This document shows, one piece after another, positions 16,945-25,302 of a stretch of 64,000 bases of DNA. The DNA is from Lacrimispora indolis DSM 755 (GTDB lineage Bacteria > Bacillota > Clostridia > Lachnospirales > Lachnospiraceae): assembly GCF_000526995.1 (NCBI RefSeq), contig NZ_AZUI01000001.1, positions 4,258,001 through 4,322,000 of the forward strand, read 5' to 3'. The number at the start of each line of letters is the position of its first letter. Positions within the stretch are counted from its first letter, which is position 1. Both the position numbers and the translations under genes were made by a program. Under the pieces are notes generated by a model. That model saw only the letters and a list, made by a program, of their open reading frames with translations. It ran no database searches and was not told the DNA's origin.

Positions 16945-17213
16945 TCCTCTGATGGGGCAGAATTGCTTTCTTCTGTTTCAGGCGGGCATTCTGTCTTTTG
17001 GGTGGCTTCGCTTATATCGGCCCGGTACTCCATGATCTCTTCCACGCTGCAGTCTAAGATCTTGCAGAGCATATCAATGGTGTGAGTGGAAACGAAGTTA
17101 TTTTTCTTAAGACGTCCGATTTGTCCGGCACTGACCTTGCAGTACTTTATCAGATGGTACTGGCTGATGCTTTTCTTTTTCATAGTTTCCCAAAGTCTGT
17201 CATAAACGATCAT
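16935..17213 (-). CDS. Small XRE/Cro-type helix-turn-helix regulator
   Basis: 92 aa. Residues ~5-65 are an HTH of the Cro/CI type: YDRLWETMKKKSISQYHLIK, VSAGQIGRLKKN, THTIDMLCKILDCSVEEIMEY. The tail is acidic and likely disordered. It faces the small membrane-protein gene at 17308 across a 94-bp intergenic region that carries two direct copies of ATTATCCA, a candidate operator. Targets unknown. Confidence 0.85.
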   Translation of the reverse strand: MIVYDRLWETMKKKSISQYHLIKYCKVSAGQIGRLKKNNFVSTHTIDMLCKILDCSVEEIMEYRADISEATQKTECPPETEESNSAPSEDLA

Positions 17214-17245
17214 GATTTATCACCTCTGGTCTTAATTAAACCGTG

Positions 17246-17270
17246 ATTATCCAGTATTGCATATTATCCA
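17246..17270. promoter_or_regulatory. Direct repeat ATTATCCA, candidate XRE operator
   Basis: ATTATCCA at 17246-17253 and 17263-17270, 17 nt start to start, flanking the -35 of the plus-strand promoter. Sited between divergent genes, one an XRE regulator. Confidence 0.4.
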
Positions 17271-17285
17271 TAAGTGGTTTATATT
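17257..17285 (+). promoter_or_regulatory. Predicted promoter of small membrane protein gene
   Basis: TTGCAT (17257-17262), 17-bp spacer, TATATT (17280-17285), 22 bp before the start codon. Confidence 0.65.
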
Positions 17286-17307
17286 ATGGGAAAGGAGGAA
17301 TACATAA

Positions 17308-17526
17308 ATGAAAAAAAATATTTTTAACGTGATTTTTTATCTTATCTGCTTCTCTGTTCTCTGCAGCGCCATCTACCGCCTTGCCTTTACGGTGCCCCCG
17401 ACTCCGGGAACGCCAGGCTATGAGGAATATTTTTGCGGCACAATTGTCATGAGCATTGGCATCGGGCTTATGGTGGTCGTGCCCAATCTTATCATCGAAT
17501 ATCTGGTGGGCAACTGGACCTCTTAG
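17308..17526 (+). CDS. Small two-helix membrane protein, unknown function
   Basis: 72 aa with an excellent AAAGGAGG ribosome site. Two transmembrane helices (residues ~5-28 and ~44-66) flank a short proline-rich outside loop (TVPPTPGTPGYEEYFCG). I do not recognise the family. It is divergent from the XRE regulator and has its own promoter, so regulation by that protein is plausible. Confidence 0.7.
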   Translation: MKKNIFNVIFYLICFSVLCSAIYRLAFTVPPTPGTPGYEEYFCGTIVMSIGIGLMVVVPNLIIEYLVGNWTS

Positions 17527-17600
17527 TCTTGACGCAGACAGGCTCTTCATTGTATGATGAGAAAATAAGGAAAAAATGAGGGAAGAAGAGGAAAAATCGG

Positions 17601-18452
17601 ATGTGGTTTGCTGCCGGAGCCCTTTGCGCCATAGGTGCAGGCTTGTATTTGCGTTCTGAGTATGAAAAAGAACAGCTTTCCGTGGAAAGAACTGTTTTGA
17701 AAAGTCAAAAGATAAGAAAGGACCGTACCCTTGTGTTCCTTTCCGATTTGCACGAACACCGGTTTGGCGACGGCAATGAAAGACTTTTGGCTGCTGTGGA
17801 TGAGACGGCGCCTGATCTTGTGCTGGTAGGGGGCGATATGATCTTCAGTAAGAGCAGGGCAAGCACGGATGCGGCGCTGGAGCTTATGGAAAAACTGGCC
17901 GGTAAGTATCCCGTATTTTGCGGCAACGGCAATCATGAGAACCGGCTGCTTTGGGAGCCTAAAGTGTACGGCAGCGCTTATGAAGACTATGTGAGCAGCT
18001 TAAAAAGGTTTGGTGTCAAAATGCTGGAAAACCGGACGGAACGGTATGGAGAAGATCTGGCTGTTACCGGGATCGATTTGGAACCGGGAGTTTACCGGAA
18101 ATTCCGGCCGGAGCGTTTGACTGAGGAGGAGATTGAACAAAAGGCGGGAAAGGCATCCAGGGAGCGGTTTCAGATTCTGCTTTGTCATTCTCCTCTTTAT
18201 TTCAGTGAGTGCAGAGGCTGGGGAGCTGATTTGACTCTGTCCGGCCATTACCACGGAGGTACCATAAGGATTCCTTACTTAGGAGGGGTTATGACACCTC
18301 AATACCAGTTTTTCCTCCCATACTGCGCCGGAGAGTTTACGGAAGGCGAAAGGCATATGATCGTGAGCAGGGGGCTTGGAACCCATTCCATCAACATTCG
18401 TTTAAACAATAAACCGCAACTGGTAGTGGTGGATTTAAAAACGAAATCATGA
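17601..18452 (+). CDS. Metallophosphoesterase (YkuE-like)
   Basis: 283 aa. An N-terminal hydrophobic stretch (residues 2-16) suggests membrane attachment. Calcineurin-like motifs appear in order: FLSDLHEH, LVGGDM, GNGNHEN, LLCHSP and SGHYHGGTIRIP, supplying the dinuclear metal site. The closest-looking family is the YkuE/YaeI group, which in B. subtilis acts at the envelope. Substrate unknown. Confidence 0.9.
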   Translation: MWFAAGALCAIGAGLYLRSEYEKEQLSVERTVLKSQKIRKDRTLVFLSDLHEHRFGDGNERLLAAVDETAPDLVLVGGDMIFSKSRASTDAALELMEKLAGKYPVFCGNGNHENRLLWEPKVYGSAYEDYVSSLKRFGVKMLENRTERYGEDLAVTGIDLEPGVYRKFRPERLTEEEIEQKAGKASRERFQILLCHSPLYFSECRGWGADLTLSGHYHGGTIRIPYLGGVMTPQYQFFLPYCAGEFTEGERHMIVSRGLGTHSINIRLNNKPQLVVVDLKTKS

Positions 18453-18470
18453 TTTTGCGCCTGCCATATA

Positions 18471-18499
18471 TTTACAGATGAGGAAGGATTTGATATACT
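18471..18499 (+). promoter_or_regulatory. Predicted promoter of scpA-scpB-dut
   Basis: TTTACA (18471-18476), 17-bp spacer, TATACT (18494-18499). Confidence 0.7.
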
Positions 18500-18536
18500 G
18501 GTCAAAGGCATGCGTTAGTCTGCCTTGGAGGATTTT

Positions 18537-19382
18537 ATGGGAATCTCTTATAAACTGGATAATTTCGAGGGTCCGCTGGATTTGCTGCTTCATTTGATCG
18601 ACAAGAATAAGGTGAATATCTATGATATTCCCATTGCTGAGATTACGGAGCAGTATCTGGACTATGTCAATCACATGGAAACAGAGGATTTAAACATTGT
18701 CAGCGAGTTTCTGGTCATGGCTGCGACCCTCATTGATATAAAGGCACGAATGCTGCTTCCCAGGGAAACCAATGAGGAAGGCGAGGAGGAGGACCCAAGG
18801 GCAGAGCTTGTGGCGCGCCTTCTGGAATACAAATATTATAAATATATGTCTCAGGAACTTAGGGACCGGGAATTGGGGGCAGACCGCCTGCTGTACAAGA
18901 CCCCTTCAGTTCCCCCTGAGGTGGCAAGGTACGAACCGCCGGTGGATTTGGACAAGCTTCTTGACGGCCTTACTCTGGCAAAGCTCCAGGAGATTTTCCG
19001 GGCTGTTACGAAACGCAAGTCTGACCGGGTGGATCCTATCCGAAGCCGGTTCGGCAACATTCAGAAGGAATCCATAAGCCTGGAAGATAAGATAAAATCG
19101 GTCATGGATTATGCCAGAGAGCACCGGAAATTTTCCTTCCGCAGGCTGCTTGAGCAGCAGCCGGACCGGACCCTTGTTGTTGTGACATTTTTAGCGCTTC
19201 TGGAGCTCATGAAGATCGGCAAGATCAGGCTGACCCAGGAGCATTTGTTTGATGATATGTTCATCGAAACCCTGGAGCCGGAAGGAGAAGACGGGGAACT
19301 GGATTTGTCAGATCTGGGAGAAGAAACTCCTTCCAGGGATACCGTTATGCCCGGAGAAGACTGGCAGGAAAGAGGAAATTGA
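18537..19382 (+). CDS. scpA: Segregation and condensation protein A
   Basis: 281 aa from ATG 18537 (GGAGG at 18527-18531); the frame extends to a TTG at 18525, which lies on the ribosome site. The N-terminus ISYKLDNFEGPLDLLLHLIDKNKVNIYDIPIA is the ScpA hallmark and binds ScpB; the C-terminal winged helix (residues ~190-245, VVVTFLALLELMKIGKIRLTQ) is the kleisin part that contacts the SMC ATPase. The next gene is scpB, overlapping by one base (TGATG). Confidence 0.96.
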   Translation: MGISYKLDNFEGPLDLLLHLIDKNKVNIYDIPIAEITEQYLDYVNHMETEDLNIVSEFLVMAATLIDIKARMLLPRETNEEGEEEDPRAELVARLLEYKYYKYMSQELRDRELGADRLLYKTPSVPPEVARYEPPVDLDKLLDGLTLAKLQEIFRAVTKRKSDRVDPIRSRFGNIQKESISLEDKIKSVMDYAREHRKFSFRRLLEQQPDRTLVVVTFLALLELMKIGKIRLTQEHLFDDMFIETLEPEGEDGELDLSDLGEETPSRDTVMPGEDWQERGN

Positions 19383-20044
19383 TGGATAAGGAAACTCTTG
19401 AGACCATTGGACCGAAAAAGAGCACAAAAGAAGAAAAAACCTGGGAAGCCGTAATTGAGGCGGTTCTTTTTACCATGGGAAATTCCGTTGAACTAAAGGC
19501 TTTGGCCGCGGCCATCGGCCAGGATGAAGCTGCAGCAAAGGAAGCTGTCCTTCGTTTGATGAAGCGCTATGATACAGGAAAAAGAGGGATGCAGATCCTG
19601 GAGCTGGAGAACAGTTACCAGATGTGCACACGGTCTGAGTATTATGAAAACTTAATCCGCGTTGCAGCTGCGCCCAAAAAGCAGGTTCTTACGGAGGTGG
19701 TTCTGGAAACTCTGTCCATCATAGCATATAAGCAGCCTGTGACAAAGCTCGAAATAGAGAAGATCCGGGGTGTTAAGTCGGATCATGCAGTCAATAAGCT
19801 GGTGGAATACAACCTGGTATATGAAGTGGGCCGTCTTGATGCACCCGGCCGGCCGGCATTGTTTGCCACCACAGAGGAATTTTTAAGAAGATTCGGCATC
19901 GGCTCCACCCAGAGTCTTCCGGTGGCCGATCCGGTAGTTGCGGCTGAGATACGCATGGAAGTGGAAGAAGAGCTTTCCGAAAGCGGGGATTTAATGCCGG
20001 CAGACCATAAAAAAGAAGATAACATTCAGGAGGAAACAAGGTGA
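19382..20044 (+). CDS. scpB: Segregation and condensation protein B
   Basis: 220 aa. Two winged-helix domains: residues ~20-85 and ~95-170 with the signature [24 protein letters not shown] and [15 protein letters not shown]. Partner of ScpA in the SMC condensin. Start ATG 19382 overlaps the scpA stop by one nt; the stop overlaps the following GTG start (GTGA), so the three genes are translationally coupled. Confidence 0.96.
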   Translation: MDKETLETIGPKKSTKEEKTWEAVIEAVLFTMGNSVELKALAAAIGQDEAAAKEAVLRLMKRYDTGKRGMQILELENSYQMCTRSEYYENLIRVAAAPKKQVLTEVVLETLSIIAYKQPVTKLEIEKIRGVKSDHAVNKLVEYNLVYEVGRLDAPGRPALFATTEEFLRRFGIGSTQSLPVADPVVAAEIRMEVEEELSESGDLMPADHKKEDNIQEETR

Positions 20045-20478
20045 CAAAAGACATAAGAATAAAATATTTTACTGATAAAATCGAACGCTTACGCTATATT
20101 GAGGGCAAATCTGACTGGATTGATTTGCGCGCGGCGGAAGAAGTGGAGATGAAAGCAGGGGACTTTAAGCTGATTCCATTGGGAATTGCCATGGAGCTGC
20201 CTGCAGGGTTTGAAGCCCATGTGGTTCCAAGAAGCAGCACATTTAAAAATTACGGCGTGATCCAGACCAACAGCATGGGTGTGATCGATGAAACTTATTG
20301 CGGTGACAATGACCAGTGGTTTTTCCCGGCTTATGCCCTCCGGGATACAGTGATTCATATAAATGACCGAATCTGCCAGTTCCGCATTATGGAGCATCAG
20401 CCGGCCTTGTGCTTTGAGGAAGTGAAGACCCTGGGACATGAAGACCGGGGCGGCCATGGAAGCACGGGAAAACAATAA
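20041..20478 (+). CDS. dut: dUTP diphosphatase
   Basis: 145 aa trimeric dUTPase. The motifs are visible in order: WIDLRAAE (motif 1), [12 protein letters not shown] (motif 2), [14 protein letters not shown] (motif 3, with the catalytic Asp), [10 protein letters not shown] (motif 4) and RGGHGSTG (motif 5). It hydrolyses dUTP to dUMP. Starts at GTG 20041, overlapping scpB by 4 nt. The sequence is divergent from E. coli Dut but resembles the clostridial/phage-like subgroup. Confidence 0.92.
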   Translation: MTKDIRIKYFTDKIERLRYIEGKSDWIDLRAAEEVEMKAGDFKLIPLGIAMELPAGFEAHVVPRSSTFKNYGVIQTNSMGVIDETYCGDNDQWFFPAYALRDTVIHINDRICQFRIMEHQPALCFEEVKTLGHEDRGGHGSTGKQ

Positions 20479-20532
20479 CATTTCTATTGTGAGCAGAAGG
20501 CGAATCGAATTTCCTTAAAAGGAGATAATAGC

Positions 20533-21312
20533 ATGAGAAGAAAGACAGGATATATGGCTGCCATCCTTGGACTGGCTCTGGCGGTTACTATCGGGGCAGG
20601 CGGCTGCGGGAAAAAGGAAGATAAATATTCTTACCGGGCTGCCGGGATCGAGGCACTTAACCAGGGCAACTATGACGGTGCCGTGGAAGCCTTTGACAAA
20701 GCCATTGATTCCTCCAAAGGACTGGTGGGGAAGTTTGATGTGGATGTGTTAAAGTACCGGGCAGAAGCCGAATACCTGGCAGGCGATTATACCTCCTCAG
20801 CAGACACCTATGACATACTCATCAAGGTGGATGGGGAACTGCCGGAATATTTGAATATGCGTTCTGTTTCCAAGGCAGGAGCCGGAGATCTAAAGGGCGC
20901 TATTGAGGATTATAAGAAAAGCGCCGGGCTGGATACGGAAAAAAAGGCACCGGGCAGGCTGAAAGCACTTTTGGCTGCAGGGGCTGCCATGGAGAAGGAA
21001 GGAACGGTTTCCGATGCCATGAGCCTCTATGAAGAGGCCCTTCAGGACGGGGAACAGAGCGCGGAGCTTTACAACCGGATGGGCTTATGCAAGCTGGCCG
21101 AAGAGGACTGGGATGGAGCTGCGGAATATTTTAAGAAAGGTCTTTCTGCGCCGGACAGCGCCCAGGTTCCGGAGCTTTTGTTTAACCAGGCTGTTGCCGA
21201 GGAACATAAAGGCGAATTTAAAACAGCCCTGGATTTGATGCAGCAGTATATTTCCGCTCATGGTCCTGATGAGGAAGCCGAGCGGGAGATCACATTTTTA
21301 AAGACAAGATAG
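20533..21312 (+). CDS. TPR-containing lipoprotein
   Basis: 259 aa. The signal peptide ends in a lipobox (IGAGGC). The mature part consists of tetratricopeptide-like repeats: AGIEALNQGNYDGAVEAFDKAI, AEYLAGDYTSSADTYDILIK, YNRMGLCKLAEEDWDGAAEYF, and QAVAEEHKGEFKTALDLMQQYI. It is probably a protein-interaction scaffold on the outer face of the membrane. AAAAGGAGATAATAGC precedes the ATG. HflX follows 13 bp later and may be cotranscribed. Confidence 0.85.
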   Translation: MRRKTGYMAAILGLALAVTIGAGGCGKKEDKYSYRAAGIEALNQGNYDGAVEAFDKAIDSSKGLVGKFDVDVLKYRAEAEYLAGDYTSSADTYDILIKVDGELPEYLNMRSVSKAGAGDLKGAIEDYKKSAGLDTEKKAPGRLKALLAAGAAMEKEGTVSDAMSLYEEALQDGEQSAELYNRMGLCKLAEEDWDGAAEYFKKGLSAPDSAQVPELLFNQAVAEEHKGEFKTALDLMQQYISAHGPDEEAEREITFLKTR

Positions 21313-21325
21313 GTTGGAGTGATTG

Positions 21326-22597
21326 ATGGCAGAACTGATTGAGTTAAAAGAAATAGAGGAACGGGTGATCCTGGTGGCAGTCAGTACCGGGGATGGGGAT
21401 GATGCAAAAGGATCTCTCGATGAACTGGAGGAGCTGGTAAAAACAGCGGGTGCCGTCACCGTGGATAAGATGATCCAGAACCGGGAGAGGATCCATCCGG
21501 GGACTTATCTGGGAAAAGGTAAGATCGAGGAAATAAAGGACCGGATCTGGGAGCTGGACGCAACCGGAATCGTCTGTGACGATGAACTTTCTCCGGCCCA
21601 GCTGCGGAATCTGGAAGGAGCCCTGGACACAAAGGTCATGGACCGCACCATGGTGATTCTGGATATCTTTGCTTCCAGAGCCATTACCAGAGAAGGAAAG
21701 ATACAGGTGGAGCTGGCCCAGCTCAGATACCGGGCAGCCCGTCTGGTGGGGCTTAGAAGCTCCTTATCCCGTCTTGGAGGCGGGATCGGCACCCGGGGAC
21801 CGGGAGAGAAAAAACTGGAGATGGACCGCCGTCTGATCCATGACCGGATCGGGATGTTAAAGTCTGAATTAGAGGATGTGAAGCGGCACAGGGAGGTGGT
21901 CAGGCAGCAGAGGGATAAAAACCATGTGCCTGCTGCCGCTATTGTCGGGTATACCAACGCCGGGAAATCCACCTTGTTAAACAGGCTTACGGATGCCGGA
22001 ATCCTGGCTGAGGATAAACTGTTTGCCACCCTGGATCCAACTACCAGGAATTTGAACTTACCGGGCGGACAGCAGATTCTTTTGACGGATACCGTAGGAT
22101 TTATCAGAAAGCTTCCCCATCATTTGATCGAAGCATTTAAAAGCACTTTGGAAGAGGCCAAATACAGTGATATCATCCTTCATGTGGTGGACTGTTCCAA
22201 TCCGCAGATGGACATGCAGATGTATGTTGTATACGAAACCTTAAGGGAGCTTGGAGTTTGTGATAAGGTCATGATCACGGTGTTTAATAAGATCGATGCA
22301 GCAGAAGACGGTGTGATATTCAGGGATATATCTTCGGATCATCAGGTGAGGATATCCGCAAAAACCGGAGAAGGCCTTGACGAGCTTTTAAATCTTTTGG
22401 AGACCATTCTTAGAAATCAGAAAGTGTATCTGGAAAAGGTTTACCCCTATAAGGATGCAGGAAAGATCCAGCTGATCCGCAAATACGGCCAGCTGTTAAA
22501 GGAAGAATATCAGGAAGACGGGATTCTGGTGAACGCCTATGTGCCATCGGAGCTGTTTGCCTCTCTGGCAAACAATGCCGATGTTTTTGATGAATAA
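21326..22597 (+). CDS. hflX: GTPase HflX
   Basis: 423 aa from ATG 21326 (GGAG 7 nt upstream). The N-terminal HflX domain (HPGTYLGKGKIEEIKD, CDDELSPAQLRNLE) and the Gly-rich SRLGGGIGTRGPGEKKLE loop are followed by the G domain with GYTNAGKST (P-loop), DTVGFIRKLPHHLIEAFKST and NKID. It acts in splitting stalled or hibernating ribosomes. A strong terminator that doubles as a candidate NrdR operator region follows the stop. Confidence 0.96.
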   Translation: MAELIELKEIEERVILVAVSTGDGDDAKGSLDELEELVKTAGAVTVDKMIQNRERIHPGTYLGKGKIEEIKDRIWELDATGIVCDDELSPAQLRNLEGALDTKVMDRTMVILDIFASRAITREGKIQVELAQLRYRAARLVGLRSSLSRLGGGIGTRGPGEKKLEMDRRLIHDRIGMLKSELEDVKRHREVVRQQRDKNHVPAAAIVGYTNAGKSTLLNRLTDAGILAEDKLFATLDPTTRNLNLPGGQQILLTDTVGFIRKLPHHLIEAFKSTLEEAKYSDIILHVVDCSNPQMDMQMYVVYETLRELGVCDKVMITVFNKIDAAEDGVIFRDISSDHQVRISAKTGEGLDELLNLLETILRNQKVYLEKVYPYKDAGKIQLIRKYGQLLKEEYQEDGILVNAYVPSELFASLANNADVFDE

Positions 22598-22598
22598 T

Positions 22599-22650
22599 AA
22601 AACACAATATGTGGATTGGTGTTAAAAAACCAAACTACATATTGTGTTTT
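22599..22650 (+). terminator. hflX terminator; hairpin contains candidate NrdR boxes
   Basis: AAAACACAATATGT (22599-22612) pairs with ACATATTGTGTTTT (22637-22650), with an inner TTGGT/ACCAA stem, followed by T-rich DNA. The T tract is interrupted by G residues. Confidence 0.75.
22602..22647 (+). promoter_or_regulatory. Two candidate NrdR boxes upstream of nrdD
   Basis: Compared with the known NrdR-box consensus ACACWATATATWGTGT, box 2 (22632-22647) matches at 14 of 16 positions and box 1 (22602-22617) at about 11 of 16, with a perfect ACACAATAT half. Start-to-start spacing is 30 bp, close to the about 31-32 bp typical of paired boxes. Box 2 covers the predicted -35 of nrdD, as expected for repression by NrdR-(d)ATP. 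Confidence 0.6.
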
Positions 22651-22670
22651 TGTTTTTGTTCTGCTATAAT
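22642..22670 (+). promoter_or_regulatory. Predicted promoter of nrdD
   Basis: TTGTGT (22642-22647), 17-bp spacer, TATAAT (22665-22670). The 5' UTR carries two further palindromes: TGATA-TT-TATCA (22670-22681) and TTATCAG-ATTT-CTGATAA (22690-22707). Confidence 0.7.
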
Positions 22671-22759
22671 GATATTTATCAAAGACCGCTTATCAGATTT
22701 CTGATAAAAGGCACTATGCCAAAAAACAGGGCAGGAAAGTGGAAAGGAGTTTAGTCTTT

Positions 22760-25126
22760 ATGATCCAGGTAGTAAAGAGAAATGGGGAAAATGCTGAATT
22801 CAGTCTGAATAAAATCACGGAAGCGATTAAAAAAGCATTTAAGGCCACCCAGAAGGAGTATAACAATGAAATACTGGAACTGCTGTCTCTTCGTGTAACC
22901 GCTGATTTCCAGGATAAGATGTCGGGGGGAGAAGTCACGGTAGAGCAGATCCAGGACAGTGTGGAGCACGTCCTTGAGCAGGCGGGATATACGGATGTGG
23001 CAAAGGCCTATATTTTATATAGAAAACAAAGAGAAAAAATACGGAATATGAAGGATACCATCCTGGATTACAAGGCTGTGGTGAACAGCTATGTAAAGGT
23101 GGAAGACTGGCGGGTCAAGGAAAACTCCACTGTCACCTATTCCGTGGGAGGGCTGATATTAAGCAACTCCGGAGCTGTTACGGCAAATTACTGGCTGTCT
23201 GAAATTTATGACCAGGAGATTGCCAATGCCCACAGGAATGCAGACGTACATATTCACGATTTATCCATGCTGACCGGGTACTGCGCAGGCTGGTCTTTAA
23301 AACAGCTTCTTTTAGAAGGACTTGGGGGAATACCGGGAAAGATCACTTCCTCTCCTGCAAAACATTTATCCGTGCTTTGCAACCAGATGGTCAATTTTCT
23401 GGGGATCATGCAGAATGAATGGGCAGGTGCCCAGGCATTTTCTTCCTTTGACACCTATCTGGCTCCATTTGTAAAGGCCGATCATTTGTCCTACCGGGAA
23501 GTGAAGAAATGCATTGAATCCTTTATCTTTGGAGTGAATACACCCAGCCGCTGGGGAACCCAGGCTCCATTTTCCAACATCACCCTGGACTGGACCGTAC
23601 CAGCCGATATGGCAGAGCTGAATGCCATTGTTGGAGGAAAAGAAGCTGACTTTAAGTATAAGGACTGTAAGTCTGAGATGGATATGATCAATAAGGCCTT
23701 TATTGAAACCATGATAGAGGGAGACGCCAATGGGCGGGGCTTCCAGTATCCCATTCCCACCTACTCTATAACCAGGGATTTTGACTGGTCTGATACAGAG
23801 AATAACCGGCTGCTGTTTGAAATGACCTCCAAATACGGAACTCCTTACTTTTCAAACTATATTAACAGCGATATGGAACCAAGCGATGTGAGGAGCATGT
23901 GCTGCCGTCTGAGGCTGGATTTAAGAGAGCTCAGGAGAAAGACCGGAGGATTCTTCGGCTCCGGTGAAAGCACCGGTTCCGTGGGCGTTGTGACCATCAA
24001 TATGCCAAGGATCGCTTACCTTTCCAAGAACGAAGCGGATTTTTACACCCGCCTGGATCATATGATGGATATTTCGGCCCGGTCCTTAAAAACCAAGAGA
24101 GAAGTCATAACAAAGCTTTTGAATCAGGGGCTGTATCCTTATACGAAACGGTATCTGGGCAGCTTTGAAAATCATTTTTCCACCATCGGCTTAATCGGAA
24201 TGAACGAGGTGGGCTTAAATGCCAGATGGCTGGGAGAAGATTTAACAAGTGAAAGGACCCAGCAGTTTACAAAGAATGTGCTAAATCACATGAGGGAAAG
24301 GCTGTCAGATTATCAGGAGGCCTATGGCGACCTTTATAATCTGGAGGCGACTCCGGCAGAATCCACCACATACCGTTTGGCAAAGCATGATAAAAAGCAT
24401 TACCCCCAGATTATAACAGCAGGCAAACCGGGAGATACCCCTTATTATACCAACAGTTCTCATTTGCCTGTGGACTATACGACGGATGTGTTTGACGCTC
24501 TTGATATCCAGGATGAGCTGCAGACCCTTTACACTTCAGGAACCGTGTTCCATGCATTTCTTGGCGAAAAGCTTCCTGACTGGGAAGCAGCCGCAAAGCT
24601 GGTTCACACTATCGCTGAGAATTTTAAACTTCCTTACTATACATTGTCCCCCACTTACTCCATTTGTGCAGAACACGGATACCTTTCCGGTGAGCACAAG
24701 GTTTGCCCGGTCTGCGGAAAAAAAGCTGAGGTATACAGCCGGATCACCGGTTATTACCGTCCGGTACAAAACTGGAATGAAGGAAAGACCCAGGAATACA
24801 AAAACCGTACCGTCTACGATCCCGGCCGCTCTGTGCTGAAAAAAGGAGCTGTTGGGGAAATCAGGGATAAGATGACGGTGAAAAAGGCAGAGATATCGGC
24901 AGGAACCTATCTTTTTACAACAAAAACCTGCCCCAATTGCCGGATGGCAAAGCAGTTTTTACAGAATATGGATTATGAGGTGGTAGATGCAGAAGAAAAT
25001 GCAGAGCTTGCCACAAGGTTTGGAATTATGCAGGCCCCTACCCTGGTGGTTATAAAGAACGGCCAGATTCAGAAAATGACCAATGCCTCTGAAATCAGAA
25101 AGTTTGCGGAAAACACGGTCAGCTGA
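22760..25126 (+). CDS. nrdD: Anaerobic (class III) ribonucleoside-triphosphate reductase with C-terminal redoxin domain
   Basis: 788 aa from ATG 22760 (AAAGGAG upstream). Domain order: ATP cone (residues ~1-90, IQVVKRNGENAEFSLNKITEAI), glycyl-radical reductase barrel, zinc site (CAEHGYLSGEHKVCPVCG), glycyl-radical region RITGYYRPVQNWNEGKTQEY with Gly664 the likely radical residue, and then a ~75-residue thioredoxin/glutaredoxin-like domain with CPNC (724-727) and MQAPTLVV (cis-Pro). It reduces ribonucleotides to deoxyribonucleotides under anoxia. The fused redoxin and RxxGYYRPVQNWN pattern suggest a thioredoxin/redoxin-dependent subtype rather than a formate-dependent one (inference). The activase NrdG is not adjacent. 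Confidence 0.95.
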   Translation: MIQVVKRNGENAEFSLNKITEAIKKAFKATQKEYNNEILELLSLRVTADFQDKMSGGEVTVEQIQDSVEHVLEQAGYTDVAKAYILYRKQREKIRNMKDTILDYKAVVNSYVKVEDWRVKENSTVTYSVGGLILSNSGAVTANYWLSEIYDQEIANAHRNADVHIHDLSMLTGYCAGWSLKQLLLEGLGGIPGKITSSPAKHLSVLCNQMVNFLGIMQNEWAGAQAFSSFDTYLAPFVKADHLSYREVKKCIESFIFGVNTPSRWGTQAPFSNITLDWTVPADMAELNAIVGGKEADFKYKDCKSEMDMINKAFIETMIEGDANGRGFQYPIPTYSITRDFDWSDTENNRLLFEMTSKYGTPYFSNYINSDMEPSDVRSMCCRLRLDLRELRRKTGGFFGSGESTGSVGVVTINMPRIAYLSKNEADFYTRLDHMMDISARSLKTKREVITKLLNQGLYPYTKRYLGSFENHFSTIGLIGMNEVGLNARWLGEDLTSERTQQFTKNVLNHMRERLSDYQEAYGDLYNLEATPAESTTYRLAKHDKKHYPQIITAGKPGDTPYYTNSSHLPVDYTTDVFDALDIQDELQTLYTSGTVFHAFLGEKLPDWEAAAKLVHTIAENFKLPYYTLSPTYSICAEHGYLSGEHKVCPVCGKKAEVYSRITGYYRPVQNWNEGKTQEYKNRTVYDPGRSVLKKGAVGEIRDKMTVKKAEISAGTYLFTTKTCPNCRMAKQFLQNMDYEVVDAEENAELATRFGIMQAPTLVVIKNGQIQKMTNASEIRKFAENTVS

Positions 25127-25173
25127 AAGAACTCTCTTTTACCCGGTCCGTCATTAAGATATGGTAGTCGTCA

Positions 25174-25208
25174 AAAAGATTCTATGCTATAATGGCATGG
25201 AATCTTTT
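25174..25208. promoter_or_regulatory. 14-bp inverted repeat enclosing a TATAAT -10 element
   Basis: Left arm 25174-25187 and right arm 25195-25208 are complementary except one T-G position; the 7-nt loop is TATAATG, an ideal -10 at 25188-25193. It could be an operator centred on the promoter of the transporter gene, or the terminator of nrdD (the right arm ends in T4). Confidence 0.45.
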
Positions 25209-25302
25209 GCCTTTTCATATAAAAGAGGGGTGCGGAATAAAAAATGACGGCTCTTTTTTGAAAAGATGACAGATAAAATGGACTGATGAGGAGTTTAAAG
25301 AG

